A DNA stretch of 64,000 nt from Halorubrum salinarum (GTDB lineage Archaea > Halobacteriota > Halobacteria > Halobacteriales > Haloferacaceae). Below, one piece after another: positions 24,686-34,332 of this stretch. The notes under the pieces were generated by a model, which ran no database searches, was not told the DNA's origin, and was given only the letters and a program-made list of their open reading frames with translations. Position numbers and translations under genes: made by a program. How positions within the stretch are numbered: position 1 is the stretch's first letter; every line of letters begins with the position of its first letter. The stretch covers positions 1,550,001 to 1,614,000 of the forward strand of contig NZ_CP053941.1 of assembly GCF_013267195.1 (NCBI RefSeq). The letters are read 5' to 3'.

Positions 24686-27163
24686 TTACTCGTACTTGCT
24701 CCCGACGACCTCGCGGATGCGCTCCGCGGTCACCTGCCCGACGCCGTCGACCTCCAGGAGGTCTTCCTCGCGCGCGGTCATCACGGCTTCGACGGTGCCG
24801 AAGTGCTCCAGGAGCGACCGGGCGGTGACGGGGCCGATGTCGGCGATGGAGGAGACGACGTACTCCTGCTGTTCGGCGCGGGTCTTCGTCGTCTTCTCGC
24901 CGTGGACGCTCACCTCGCGGTCGCGCGTCTCCTGCTCGCGTCTGGCGATGGTGGCGAGCAGCTCGGTGGTGTCCGCCTCGTCTTCGGTGCGGAGCACGCT
25001 CACGTCGAAGTCGACCGCGAGCGACGCGAGCGCGCCGCGGATCGCGTTGGGGTCGATGTCGCGCTGCCCGTAGAGGTTCGTCCCCTCGACGACCATCACG
25101 GGCCGGGCGTACGCCCGCGAGAGCTCGCCCACCTGCTCGAACATCGAGCGGTCGGCGTCGAGCATGGAGTCGACGAAGTCGGCCGCGGACTTGCGCTCGA
25201 CGGCGACCCGGTCGGAGAGGACGTAGTCGCCGACCGCGAGCGTCTCCAATCGGGTGACGAGCCCGTCGCGCGTCGAGAGGTCCTTCGCGATGGAGGAGTC
25301 GAGCTCCCGCTGGTCGACGACGACCTCGACGCCGTCCTCTACCCCGGCGGTCGCGACGACGCCGTCGTCGTCCGCATCGTCGGCCGCGGCCGCGTCGTCC
25401 CCGCTCTCTTCGCTCTCCTCGCCCTCTCCGTCGTCTCCGCCCTCTCCGTCGTCTCCTTCCCCTCGCGCGTCGGCCGCGAAGTCGGTGAGGCCGGCGTCGC
25501 CGCCGTCGTCCGCGTCGGTCTCCTCGTTCGCGCCGCCGGCGTCCCCGGTCGCCTCCGCGTCCCCGCCGGACTCGTCGGCGAACGCGTCGAGGCCGGCCTG
25601 TCCGTCGTCGCCGACGGAGTCCTCGATGTCGTCGGTCGCCGCTTTCAGCTCCGCGAGCTGGCTCGCCATCTCCTTCTCGCGGCGGCGCGAGATCCAGAAG
25701 AACGCCTCGTCGCGGGTGTCCTCGGCCATCAAGACGACGACCTTCCCCTCGGCCTGCCGGCCGGTCCGCCCCTTCCGCTGGATCGACCGGATCGCGGTCG
25801 GGACGGGCTCGTAGAAGCAGACGAGGTCGACCTCGGGCACGTCGAGCCCCTCCTCCGCGACGCTCGTGGAGACGAGCACCTCGAACTCGCCGGCCTTGAA
25901 CTCGTCGAGCGTCTCCTGCTGCTCCGTCTGGGTCATCCCGTCGGAGCCGTCCTTGTCGCCCTGTCCGACGAACTTCCGCACGTCGAAGCTCGCGGAGAGG
26001 AACTCCACGAGCGCCTCCGCGGTGTCGCGCGACTCGGTGAACAGGATGGCGCGCTCGCCGCCGTCGATCCCGAGCGTCTCGGCGAGCAGGATCCGGGCCT
26101 TCGAGAACTTCGGGTGGAGCCCGTCGAACGACTCCGCCTTCCGCATCGCCTCGCGCACTTTCGGGTCCGCGACCATCCGCTGGCTCGCCTTCGAGGCGCC
26201 CGAGGAGCGCGCGGCCTCGCGCTGGCGCTCGAAGTAGCGCCGGACGGACTCGACCGACTGCGTCTCGACCAGCTCGGTCGCGCGCCGGAGCTTCATCACC
26301 TCGGCGTGGGTACTCATCCCCTTGTACCCGTCCGACCGGTCGTTGTCCATCATCTGCTTGAGCTGCCCCCGCATCTTGTTGAGGTCCTTCTGCGAGAGGT
26401 CGGGGTTCGTCGTGTTCGTCACGCCCAGTTGCTTCAGCTTCTCTAACCGGTCCGTGATCACCTCGTTGAGCGCGTCGCGGATCGCGAGCACCTCGTCCGG
26501 GAGGGTGACCTGCTCCCACTGGACGTCGGTGTCGTGGGTGTACTCGTCGACGTCGGCGTCCTCCTCGGTCATCACCTCGACGTTGACGAGCCCGAGGTTC
26601 TCACAGACCGTCTCGATCTCCTCGGTGTCGCCGCCCGGGGACGCGGACATGCCGGTGACGAGCGGGTCGGCCGCGTCGGCGTGGTACCGCTCCGCGATGT
26701 AGACGTACGCGTAGTCGCCGGTCGCGCGGTGGCACTCGTCGAAGGTGAGGTGCGTCACGTCCGCGAGCGAGATCCGGTTGCCGACGAGGTCGTTCTCGAC
26801 GACCTGCGGGGTCGCGATCACGATCCGCGCGTCGTCCCACAGCGCGGCGCGGTCGTCGGGCTTCACGTCGCCGGTGAACACGACGATCTCGTCGTCCGGT
26901 ACCCGTAGCGCCTCGCGGTAGAAGTCGGCGTGCTGCTGGACGAGCGGCTTGGTCGGGGCCAAGAAGAGCGCCTTCCCGCCCGCCTCGCTGAGCCGCTCGG
27001 CGGTGACGAGCAGGCTGACCGTCGTCTTGCCGAGGCCGGTCGGGAGACAGACCAGCGTGTGTTCGTCGGCGGCGGCGTCCGCCAGCTGGAGCTGGTAGCG
27101 GCGTCGCTGTAAGAACCCGTCGACGAGCAGATCCCTGTCGATCCCGGCGGCCTCGGTCGCCAT
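24686..27163 (-). CDS. hef: Hef: fork-DNA helicase and XPF-type nuclease
   Basis: An 825-aa repair protein acting on stalled replication forks. The N-terminal helicase has Walker A LPTGLGKTT (about residue 41), motif II FDECH in place of the usual DEAH, TGMSASPGG and motif VI QRKGRTGR. A very acidic linker (about 515-610) follows, then the XPF nuclease core with GDYVLSDRVAVERKSAADF, and two helix-hairpin-helix motifs at the C-terminus (SSIADIGPVTARSLL, LEVDGVGQVTAERI). All catalytic parts look intact. In Haloferax, hef can partly replace Holliday junction resolvase function. Confidence 0.95.
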   Translation of the reverse strand: MATEAAGIDRDLLVDGFLQRRRYQLQLADAAADEHTLVCLPTGLGKTTVSLLVTAERLSEAGGKALFLAPTKPLVQQHADFYREALRVPDDEIVVFTGDVKPDDRAALWDDARIVIATPQVVENDLVGNRISLADVTHLTFDECHRATGDYAYVYIAERYHADAADPLVTGMSASPGGDTEEIETVCENLGLVNVEVMTEEDADVDEYTHDTDVQWEQVTLPDEVLAIRDALNEVITDRLEKLKQLGVTNTTNPDLSQKDLNKMRGQLKQMMDNDRSDGYKGMSTHAEVMKLRRATELVETQSVESVRRYFERQREAARSSGASKASQRMVADPKVREAMRKAESFDGLHPKFSKARILLAETLGIDGGERAILFTESRDTAEALVEFLSASFDVRKFVGQGDKDGSDGMTQTEQQETLDEFKAGEFEVLVSTSVAEEGLDVPEVDLVCFYEPVPTAIRSIQRKGRTGRQAEGKVVVLMAEDTRDEAFFWISRRREKEMASQLAELKAATDDIEDSVGDDGQAGLDAFADESGGDAEATGDAGGANEETDADDGGDAGLTDFAADARGEGDDGEGGDDGEGEESEESGDDAAAADDADDDGVVATAGVEDGVEVVVDQRELDSSIAKDLSTRDGLVTRLETLAVGDYVLSDRVAVERKSAADFVDSMLDADRSMFEQVGELSRAYARPVMVVEGTNLYGQRDIDPNAIRGALASLAVDFDVSVLRTEDEADTTELLATIARREQETRDREVSVHGEKTTKTRAEQQEYVVSSIADIGPVTARSLLEHFGTVEAVMTAREEDLLEVDGVGQVTAERIREVVGSKYE

Positions 27164-27215
27164 CGGCGGTGCTTCGCCGCCGTCGGCCTAAAGCCTTCGC
27201 GAAGCGGGGTGAAAG

Positions 27216-27320
27216 TTATCCGTCGGCGGAGCGCTCCTCGCGGAGCTCTTCCGGCACGTCCTCGTCGACCAGCTGCGCCCACTCCGCGAGCCGGTCGCCG
27301 GATCGGGTTTGCGCACTCAT
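27216..27320 (-). CDS. 34-aa acidic small protein upstream of hef
   Basis: The frame reads MSAQTRSGDRLAEWAQLVDE and ends REERSADG, a helical acidic peptide with composition like real haloarchaeal proteins. A GTTAAGACG box (about 27340-27350) lies about 26 nt before the ATG, consistent with a leaderless gene. It ends 52 nt before the hef start on the same strand, so it may lead the hef transcript. I do not recognise its function. Confidence 0.5.
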   Translation of the reverse strand: MSAQTRSGDRLAEWAQLVDEDVPEELREERSADG

Positions 27321-27500
27321 CACGCGACGGATCTCCGTGATACGTCTTAACAGTTACCCCGATTTTGCATGATTTAGCACGGGCCCGGACGGGTCACGAC
27401 GGCTAGCCGGCCGCAACGCGCGCCGCCACCGGTCGGTGGAGCCCGCCCGCCGCTCGGACCGACTCGCACGCCTTTTACCGCTCACGCGCCTCCGACCGCC

Positions 27501-27941
27501 ATGAGCAACCTCGACGAGTTCCTCGCGGGCGAGCGGCTCGACGACGTGGTCTTCTACCTGAGCGACGAGTACCTCGACGACGACTCCCGGCTGCGCGAGG
27601 TCGGGACCGAGACGGCGGGCGGCGTCCGGCTGATCCTCGACGGCGAGACCGGCCGGTCCGCGTTCCAGGCCGGCACGGGCATGGGCGCGATGGAGTTCGC
27701 GAAGACGGCGATGGGCGCCGACGGCGAGATCGCGCGCTCGCTCGACGACGGGGCGTGCCCGTTCGCGGACGACGGTGACGCCGACGACCACGCGATCCGG
27801 TTCGTCTTCGCGTTCGCGGAGGCGCAAAACGAGGAGGTCGGCGGCCTCTACGCCGAGGGGGACGTGGTCCACGCGTACGCCCACTGTACGTGCGGCGAGA
27901 GCTACTCGCACAAGTGGGTGATCGGCGACCGCGACGACTGA
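27501..27941 (+). CDS. Conserved haloarchaeal protein, possibly DUF5807
   Basis: A 146-aa acidic protein, MSNLDEFLAGERLDDVVFYL at the start. It has a Gly/Ala/Met-rich middle (AGTGMGAMEFAKTAMG) and a Cys/His-containing end, AYAHCTCGESYSHKW, that could bind metal. It resembles a haloarchaea-only family that I think is annotated DUF5807, but this is from memory. A CTTTTACC box lies about 27 nt before the ATG. It is convergent with the acyl-CoA ligase gene. Confidence 0.65.
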   Translation: MSNLDEFLAGERLDDVVFYLSDEYLDDDSRLREVGTETAGGVRLILDGETGRSAFQAGTGMGAMEFAKTAMGADGEIARSLDDGACPFADDGDADDHAIRFVFAFAEAQNEEVGGLYAEGDVVHAYAHCTCGESYSHKWVIGDRDD

Positions 27942-27985
27942 AATCTGGACGAGCGCCCGGTGCGCTCGCTGCGCGCGGCGGCGCG

Positions 27986-29638
27986 TTACTCCCCGTCGGG
28001 GGCGTCGTCTTCCGGCACGGCGCCCTCGACGAGCGACTGGTCGCCGTACTGCTCGCGCAGGTCCTTCTTCGAGAACTTCCCGGTGGCGGTCTTCGGTACT
28101 TCGTCGATGAACTCCACCGCGTCGGGCACCCACCACTTGGGGTAGTCGTCGCGGAGGCCGGACTCGATCCGGTCGACGAGGGCCTCGCGGTCGACGCCCT
28201 CGGCCACGACGACGAACGCCACGGGCCGCTCCTGCCAGCGCTCGTGGGGCACGCCGACGACGGCCGCCTCGCTGACGCCGTCGTACGCCATGATCGCGTT
28301 CTCCAACTCGACGCTCGATATCCACTCGCCGCCGGACTTGATCACGTCCTTCGTCCGGTCGACGAGCTGCATGTAGCCGTCCTCGTCGACGGTGACCACG
28401 TCGCCGGTCTTCAGCCAGCCGTCGACGAACTCCTCCTCGTTGGCCTCCGGGCGCTTGAAGTACTCCTTCGTGACCCACGGGCCGCGGATGCGGAGCTCGC
28501 CGAACTCCTCGCCGTCCCACGCGATCTCCTCGCCGTTCTCGTCGATGACCTCGAACTCTAAGCCGGGCACGACGAGCCCCTGCTTCGCGCGCTTGTTCAC
28601 CTGCGTCTCGTAGTCGGCGTCGCGCAGGTCGTCGGTGAGGTGCGAGACGGTGCCGATGGGCGACAGCTCCGTCATGCCCCACGCGTGGAGCACCTCCACG
28701 CCGCGGTCGTCGTACCACTCGATGAGCGCCTGCGGCGCGGCCGCGCCGCCGACGATCACGGTGTCGAGCGTCGAGAGGTCCACCTCGTTACCCCCCTCGA
28801 TGTACTCGCGCAGGCCGAGCCACACGGTCGGCACGCCCGCGGAGATGGTGACGCCCTCCTCCTCGATCAGCGCCGCGAGGTCCGCCGGGTCCGGCGACGG
28901 CCCGGGGTAGACGTGCTTCGCGCCCGCGGCGGCCGCGGTAAACGGCATCCCCCACGCGTTGACGTGGAACATGGGGACGACCGGCATTACCACGTCCGAG
29001 TCCTCCATCGGGATCCCCTGCGGCGTCTGGGAGGCCATCGTGTGGCTCCACAGCATCGACTGGGTGTACTCGACGCCCTTCGGCTTCCCCGTCGTGCCCG
29101 AGGTGTAACAGAGCCCGGCGGGCTGGTCGCCGTCGAGGTCGGGCCAGTCGTACTCCGTCGAGTGGTCCGCGATGAACTCCTCGTAGGCGGGCGCGTCGAG
29201 CGCGTCGATCCCCTCGGAGCCCATGGCGACGAAGTCGACGCCCTCGAACTCCTCGGCGCCCTCCGCGGCGCCCGCGATCTTCTCGGCCAGCGACGGGTCG
29301 ACGAAGATGATCTCGTCGGCCGCGTCGTCGACGATGTACCGGATGTGTTCGTCCGGCAGCAGCGGGTTGATCGTGTGGAGCTGCGCGCCCGTGTTCGGCA
29401 CGCCGAAGTACGTCTCGAAGTGCCGGGTGTGGTTCCAGCAGAACGTCGCGACGCGGTCGCCGCGCTCGATCCCGTGGTCGTCCAAGGCGTTCGCCAGCTG
29501 TGCGGTCCGGTCGGCGTACTCGGCGTAGGTGTGCCGCGTCCGCCCCTCGTGGGTGCGCGAGACGATTTCCGTGTCGGGGTACAGTCGTTCCGCGCGCCAC
29601 ATGAACGGTCGCAGGGTCTGAGCGTGTCCGCCTGGCAT
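27986..29638 (-). CDS. AMP-forming acyl-CoA ligase
   Basis: A 550-aa fatty acid or other carboxylate CoA ligase of the ANL superfamily. The P-loop-like motif YTSGTTGKPKGV (about residue 187), the WGMTELSP motif (A5), WLKTGD (A7), and DRTKDVIKSGGEWIS (A8) are present, as is the C-terminal lysine in KTATGKFSKKDL. The acyl chain is probably medium to long, but the sequence does not fix it. The gene starts at MPGGHAQTL, just beside repeat element A. Its CoA products could feed beta-oxidation and, for odd chains, the Pcc enzyme. Confidence 0.9.
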   Translation of the reverse strand: MPGGHAQTLRPFMWRAERLYPDTEIVSRTHEGRTRHTYAEYADRTAQLANALDDHGIERGDRVATFCWNHTRHFETYFGVPNTGAQLHTINPLLPDEHIRYIVDDAADEIIFVDPSLAEKIAGAAEGAEEFEGVDFVAMGSEGIDALDAPAYEEFIADHSTEYDWPDLDGDQPAGLCYTSGTTGKPKGVEYTQSMLWSHTMASQTPQGIPMEDSDVVMPVVPMFHVNAWGMPFTAAAAGAKHVYPGPSPDPADLAALIEEEGVTISAGVPTVWLGLREYIEGGNEVDLSTLDTVIVGGAAAPQALIEWYDDRGVEVLHAWGMTELSPIGTVSHLTDDLRDADYETQVNKRAKQGLVVPGLEFEVIDENGEEIAWDGEEFGELRIRGPWVTKEYFKRPEANEEEFVDGWLKTGDVVTVDEDGYMQLVDRTKDVIKSGGEWISSVELENAIMAYDGVSEAAVVGVPHERWQERPVAFVVVAEGVDREALVDRIESGLRDDYPKWWVPDAVEFIDEVPKTATGKFSKKDLREQYGDQSLVEGAVPEDDAPDGE

Positions 29639-29727
29639 ACCTCACACACCACGCGGTCGGGAACTATGAACGTTATCATGATTGATCGTGATTGTGGGAC
29701 GTGGGCGACCCCGACGCCGATCGGTGC

Positions 29728-30045
29728 GACGTAGCTGCCGCCACGGAGAACACCGCCGAAGTTTCAGTTACACGACAATACGCAGCTGCCACCACGGAGG
29801 AACTCGCCGAAGCCCCAGTCGCGAGGCGGGCGCACGCTCGCCGCGCTCCTCGGTCGCTCACTCCGTTCGCTCCCTGCGGTGCTCGCGTCCCCTGCGCCCG
29901 CCTCGCGACTGCCCCTTCGAGTCCCGCCCCGCAGGCAACCGCGCCTCACGCCTCCCCAGCCTCGTCGCTCGCTTCGCTCGCGACTCCCTCGCGCGTGCGA
30001 CTCGCGCCCTGTCGGGCGCTCGTCGGCACGCGCCACCGCACACGT
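29728..30045. repeat. Structured dispersed repeat element, copy A
   Basis: This non-coding element shares several blocks, in order and in the same orientation, with copy B at 56411-56835. Two lead-in units (29730-29767 and 29781-29818) end in CCGAAG then a CAG. Next is a 19-bp perfect stem, CAGTCGCGAGGCGGGCGCA at 29816-29834 with its complement at 29893-29911, around a CTCGCT-rich loop. Then come GTCCCGCCCCGC (29921-29932), CTCACGCCTCCCCA (29945-29958), hairpin GCGCCC/GGGCGC (30004-30019) and GGCACGCGCCACCGCA (30025-30040). It fills the gap between the ligase start and the metX end. Confidence 0.7.
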
Positions 30046-30049
30046 TCCA

Positions 30050-30061
30050 CGAAAAAAGAGA
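30050..30061 (-). terminator. Poly-T terminator of metX
   Basis: On the minus strand a TCTTTTTTCG tract follows the metX stop codon within about five bases. Archaeal transcription commonly ends at such U-runs. It lies at the boundary with repeat element A. Confidence 0.6.
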
Positions 30062-31360
30062 CTATCCTCGGAACAGGCTCGCGTGGACTGGCGCGTGGTC
30101 GGAGTCGGGCCGCGGGTCGTCGCCGTCGTCGCCGCCGTCGTCGGAGACGGCGCGGCCGTCGACGCCGTCCGCGAGGAAGTCCCGGACCGGCGGACCGACG
30201 TGTTCGGGCTCGACGAGGAAGGCGTCGTGGCCGTGGTCGGAGTCGACGACGTGGTGCGCGACCGGCACGCCCGTCTCGCGGAAGGCGTCGGCGAGCGACC
30301 CGGACTGCTCGACGGTGAAGTGCCAGTCGGCGGTGAAGCTCATCAGCAGGGCCTCGCCCTCGAACGCGGCGAGCGCGTCGGCGTCGGCGCCGTGGCCGGC
30401 GGCGAGGTCGTACTCGTCCATCGCGCGCGTGAGGTAGAGGTAGCTGTTCGCGTCGAAGCGGTCGCCGAACCCCTCCGCCTGGTAGTCGAGGTACGACTCC
30501 ACCTCGCGGTACGGGAAGAAGCCGGCCGTCGGCTCCGCCGGCAGCCCGAGGTCGCCGTCCTCGCGCGTGAGCGAGTCGCGGCCGGCCGACCGGCGCCCGA
30601 ACTTCCGCTCCATCGACGCCTTCGAGAGGTACATAATGTGCCCGATCTGGCGGGCGATGGCGAGCCCCTCGGTCGGGTCCGGCCGGTCGTCGCCGTAGTA
30701 GTTCCCCCCGTTCCAGTCGTCGTCGGCGCGGATCGCCCGGCGCGCGACCGCGTCGAGCGCGAGGCACTGCGCGTCGAGCCGTCCCGCCGTCGCGATGGCG
30801 ACCACGCGGTCGACGTCGTCCGGGTACCGCTTCGCCCACTCCAGGGCGTTCATCCCGCCGACGCTGCCGCCGACGACCGCGCGCAGCCGCCCCACGCCGA
30901 GGTGGTCGAGGAGGCGGCGCTGCGCGCGCGCCCAGTCCTCGACCTGGACCGGCGGGAACGCGGTCCCCCACCGGTCGTGGTCGGGCTCCTCGCGGAGGTC
31001 GAGGTCCGCGGGCCGCTCGCTGGCGGGCCCCGTCGTCCCGTAACAGGAGCCGGGGACGTTCGCGCAGACGACGTAGTACTCGGTCGTGTCGATGGCCTTC
31101 CCCGGCCCGACCACGTCGTCCCACCACGCGCGGGCCTGCCCGGCCTGTCCGGCCCCGGCCGTCCCGGCGTCGCGCTCCGGCTCGGGCGACCGCGCGACGT
31201 TCTGACTCCCGGTGAGCGCGTGGCAGATCAGCACGACGTTGTCGCCGTCGAACTCGCCGTGGGTCTCGTAGGCGACCTCGAAGTCGGGGACCGACTGGCC
31301 GCACTCGAAGGTGAACTCGCCGAGCTCGGCGACCCCGTGGTCGGTCGGGACGGCGCTCAT
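30062..31360 (-). CDS. metX: Homoserine O-acetyltransferase MetX
   Basis: A 432-aa alpha/beta-hydrolase that acetylates homoserine using acetyl-CoA, the activating step of methionine synthesis. The nucleophile is Ser166 in [13 protein letters not shown], and the catalytic Asp/His lie in [23 protein letters not shown] and HALTGS are conserved family segments. An Ala/Gly-rich insertion near residues 57-78 is longer than usual. The start is one base after the metY stop, so the two genes form an operon in the order metY-metX. The C-terminus is extended and acidic. Confidence 0.93.
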   Translation of the reverse strand: MSAVPTDHGVAELGEFTFECGQSVPDFEVAYETHGEFDGDNVVLICHALTGSQNVARSPEPERDAGTAGAGQAGQARAWWDDVVGPGKAIDTTEYYVVCANVPGSCYGTTGPASERPADLDLREEPDHDRWGTAFPPVQVEDWARAQRRLLDHLGVGRLRAVVGGSVGGMNALEWAKRYPDDVDRVVAIATAGRLDAQCLALDAVARRAIRADDDWNGGNYYGDDRPDPTEGLAIARQIGHIMYLSKASMERKFGRRSAGRDSLTREDGDLGLPAEPTAGFFPYREVESYLDYQAEGFGDRFDANSYLYLTRAMDEYDLAAGHGADADALAAFEGEALLMSFTADWHFTVEQSGSLADAFRETGVPVAHHVVDSDHGHDAFLVEPEHVGPPVRDFLADGVDGRAVSDDGGDDGDDPRPDSDHAPVHASLFRG

Positions 31361-31361
31361 C

Positions 31362-32693
31362 TCAGCTCCCCTCCTCGCGGACTGCGGCCCCGTCGTCTCC
31401 GGCTCCCCCGCTCGCGGCGCGCTCGCCCGCCGCGAGCCCCGCGTCGAGGTCGGCGATCACGTCCTCGGGGTCCTCGATACCGACCGAGAGCCGGAGCATC
31501 TCCGGGTAGACGCCGGCGAGCCGCTGTTGCGCTTCGTCCATCTGCGCGTGCGTCGTGGAGGCAGGGTGGATGACGAGCGTCTTCGCGTCGCCGATGTTCG
31601 CGAGGAAGCTCGTCAGCTCGACCGACTCGCAGAACGTCTTGGCGGCCTCGTAGCCGCCGTCGACGCCGAAGGTGACCATCCCGCCGAAGCCGTCGAGGTA
31701 CTCGGCGGCGTTCCCGTGGCTCTCGTGGTCCTCGAAGCCGGGGTAGCTCACCCAGTCGACCCGGTCGTCGTCGCGGAGGTACTCGGCGACCTCTCGCGCG
31801 TTCTCGCAGTGGCGCTCCATCCGCAGCGGGAGCGTGTTGAGCCCCTGGATCGTCTGCCACGCGTCGAAGGGGGACTGCTGGCCGCCGGTCGGGCGGACGC
31901 CGCGCTGGCGGGCGACGTTGGCGAAGGCGGCGTCGCCGAACTGCTCGACGAAGTCGATCGGGTACGCGGGCGACTGCCCGTCCAGTTCGTCGTAGTCGGC
32001 GTCGGGGTGGCCCCACGGGAACTGCCCGCCGTCGACGACGACGCCGCCGACGGTGGTGCCGTTGCCGGTGATCCACTTCGTCGTCGACTCCCAGACGATG
32101 TCCGCGCCGTGCTCGAACGGGCGGCAGCAGTACGGCGTCGCGAACGTGTTGTCGACGACGAGCGGCACCGCGTTCTCGTGGGCGATCTCTGCCAGCCGCT
32201 CGAAGTCGGGCGTGACGAGCGAGGGGTTCGCGATCGTCTCGACGTGGACGAACGCGGTGTCGTCGTCGACCGCGTCCGCGTACGCCTCGTAGTCGAGCGT
32301 GTCGACGAGCCGCGTCTCGATGCCGCGGCGGTCCGCGATGCTGGTGAGGTACGCCGCGGTCCCGCCGTACATCTCGGAGCTGGCCACGATGTTGTCGCCC
32401 GCGCTCGCGAGGACGGTCGTGATCGCGTCGAACGCGGCCATCCCCGAGCCCGTCGCGACCGCGTCCGACCCGCCGGAGAGGTCGGCGATCCGGTCTTCCA
32501 AGGCGTTCACCGTCGGGTTCGAGAGCCGGGAGTAGATGTGACCTTCCGCCCGGAGCGCGTACATCTCCGCCGCCGTGTCCGCGTCGTCGAAGACGTACGA
32601 CGTGGTCTGGTGGATCGGCGTGGCGCGGGCGCCGGTGGCCGGGTCGGGCTCGGCGCCGGCGTGGAGACTCCGGGTGGAAAACCCACGTGTCAT
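31362..32693 (-). CDS. metY: O-acetylhomoserine sulfhydrylase MetY
   Basis: A 443-aa PLP enzyme of the Cys/Met metabolism family. It combines O-acetylhomoserine with sulfide to give homocysteine. The PLP lysine is K206 in [20 protein letters not shown] and GSGMAAFDA, which contact PLP, are present, as is the start [14 protein letters not shown]. Pairing with metX favours acetylhomoserine over cystathionine chemistry. The C-terminal tail is Gly/Ala/acidic. It has its own promoter just upstream. Confidence 0.92.
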   Translation of the reverse strand: MTRGFSTRSLHAGAEPDPATGARATPIHQTTSYVFDDADTAAEMYALRAEGHIYSRLSNPTVNALEDRIADLSGGSDAVATGSGMAAFDAITTVLASAGDNIVASSEMYGGTAAYLTSIADRRGIETRLVDTLDYEAYADAVDDDTAFVHVETIANPSLVTPDFERLAEIAHENAVPLVVDNTFATPYCCRPFEHGADIVWESTTKWITGNGTTVGGVVVDGGQFPWGHPDADYDELDGQSPAYPIDFVEQFGDAAFANVARQRGVRPTGGQQSPFDAWQTIQGLNTLPLRMERHCENAREVAEYLRDDDRVDWVSYPGFEDHESHGNAAEYLDGFGGMVTFGVDGGYEAAKTFCESVELTSFLANIGDAKTLVIHPASTTHAQMDEAQQRLAGVYPEMLRLSVGIEDPEDVIADLDAGLAAGERAASGGAGDDGAAVREEGS

Positions 32694-32718
32694 GTTTGTT
32701 GCTCATACGTCTACGTAC

Positions 32719-32730
32719 TTCTATAACCGT
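32719..32730 (-). promoter_or_regulatory. Promoter of metY-metX
   Basis: The minus strand reads ACGGTTATAGAAG, a TATA box centred about 31 nt before the metY ATG, so the transcript has little or no leader. The adjoining GTAACTGAC region could hold an operator, but I see no clear palindrome. Confidence 0.6.
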
Positions 32731-32870
32731 CAGTTACGGCAATTGATGCCCCTTCGCCGGTGACGCCGGGCGTCGCCGGGGCCGTGGCCACGTCGCGCCG
32801 GGCTCGCGCCGGCCATCGCTCGCCCCGCCGAAGCGTGCGTTTATGACCGGTCGGGCGCCAACCGGTGGTA

Positions 32871-34289
32871 ATGGCAGTCGCCGCCCCAGTCCCCGACCTC
32901 GCCGACCGCGCGACCGACTGCGCCGACCGACTGCGCGAGGCCGGCCGGGTGCTGCTCGCGTCGCACATCGACGCCGACGGGATCACGAGCGCCGCGGTCG
33001 CCTCGACCGCGCTCGCCCGGGCCGGGATCGACCACGAGGTCGTCTTCGAGAAGCAGCTGGACGCCGACGCGATCGCCGGCATCGCCGCCCGCGAGTTCGA
33101 CGTGGTGCTGTTCACCGACTTCGGATCCGGCCAGCTCGACGTGATCGCCGACCACGAGGCGCGCGGCGACTTCGTCCCCGTCATCGCCGACCACCACCAG
33201 CCGGCCGACCGCGACACGCGCTACCACCTCAACCCCCTGTTGGAGGGGATCGACGGCGCGAGCGAGCTCTCCGGCGCCGGCGCGAGCTACGTCCTCGCCC
33301 GCGCGCTGGAGGGCCCGGACGGTGACAACCGCGACCTCGCCGCGCTCGCGGTCGTCGGCGCGGTCGGCGACATGCAAGACTCCGACGGCGGACTCGTCGG
33401 CGCCAACGAGTCGATCGTCGCCGACGGCGTCGACGCCGGCGTCCTGGAGGCCCAGACCGACCTCGACCTGTACGGCAGACAGACCCGCCCGCTCCCCAAG
33501 TTCCTTGAGTACGCCTCGGACGTGAAGATCCCGGGGGTCTCGAACGACGAGGCGGGCGCGATATCCTTCCTCACCGACCTCGACGTCGACGTGAAACGCG
33601 ACGGCGAGTGGCGGCGCTGGGTCGACCTCGACGGCGGGGAGCGGCGGACCCTCGCGTCGGCGCTGATGCGCCGCGCGGTCGCCTCCGGCGTCCCGTCCGA
33701 CCGGATCGAGGCGCTCGTCGGCACCGCCTACACGCTGGTCGACGAGGAGCCCGGCACCGAGCTGCGCGACGTCAGCGAGTTCTCGACCCTGCTCAACGCC
33801 ACCGCGCGCTACGAGCGCGGCGACGTGGGCCTGGCGGTGTGTCTCGGCGACCGCGGCGACGCGCTCGCGGAGGCGCGCCGGCTGCTGCGCACGCACCGAC
33901 AGAACCTCTCCGAGGGGCTCCAGTGGGTCAAAAACGAGGGCGTCACCCACGAGGAGCACCTCCAGTGGTTCGACGCCGGCTCCCGCATCCGCGAGACCAT
34001 CGTCGGCATCGTCGCCGGGATGGCGGTCGGCTCCCCCGCGGTCGACCGCTCGAAGCCGGTGATCGCCTTCGCCGAGGAGAGCGCGACGGAGCTGAAGGTG
34101 TCCTCGCGCGGCTCGCACGCGCTCGTCCGACGGGGGCTCGACCTGTCCGCGGTGATGCGCGAGGCGAGTCAGGCGGTCGGCGGCGACGGCGGGGGCCACG
34201 ACGTGGCCGCGGGCGCGACGATCCCGACCGACGAGCGCGACGCGTTCCTCGCCGAGGCGGACCGGATCGTCGGCGAGCAGCTCTCCTGA
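32871..34289 (+). CDS. RecJ-like DHH-family phosphoesterase
   Basis: A 472-aa protein of the archaeal RecJ/GAN-like DHH family, which includes single-strand exonucleases associated with the replisome. Motif I is SHIDADGITSAAV (about residue 32), and the DHH motif is IADHHQPAD, with TDFGSG and LAALAVVGAVGDM between and after. The C-terminal DHHA1-like part ends with the Gly-rich GGDGGGHDVAAGA. The ATG at 32871 lies about 28 nt after a CGTTTATGACC box, consistent with a leaderless gene. Activity on DNA versus RNA cannot be read from the sequence. Confidence 0.87.
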   Translation: MAVAAPVPDLADRATDCADRLREAGRVLLASHIDADGITSAAVASTALARAGIDHEVVFEKQLDADAIAGIAAREFDVVLFTDFGSGQLDVIADHEARGDFVPVIADHHQPADRDTRYHLNPLLEGIDGASELSGAGASYVLARALEGPDGDNRDLAALAVVGAVGDMQDSDGGLVGANESIVADGVDAGVLEAQTDLDLYGRQTRPLPKFLEYASDVKIPGVSNDEAGAISFLTDLDVDVKRDGEWRRWVDLDGGERRTLASALMRRAVASGVPSDRIEALVGTAYTLVDEEPGTELRDVSEFSTLLNATARYERGDVGLAVCLGDRGDALAEARRLLRTHRQNLSEGLQWVKNEGVTHEEHLQWFDAGSRIRETIVGIVAGMAVGSPAVDRSKPVIAFAEESATELKVSSRGSHALVRRGLDLSAVMREASQAVGGDGGGHDVAAGATIPTDERDAFLAEADRIVGEQLS

Positions 34290-34332
34290 GTCTGTCCGGT
34301 CGCCGCGCCGCCCGCGGCGACCCGCTCGGCCG

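Noticed and set aside
24435-26519. A 694-codon minus-strand frame inside hef
   Set aside because: It is a shifted frame of hef with extreme Arg/Gly content; hef itself has all helicase and nuclease motifs.
29764-30060. ORFs on both strands through repeat element A
   Set aside because: Arg/Ser/Pro-rich translations arise from CTCGCT repeats; similar frames occur in element B but the peptides are not conserved in frame.
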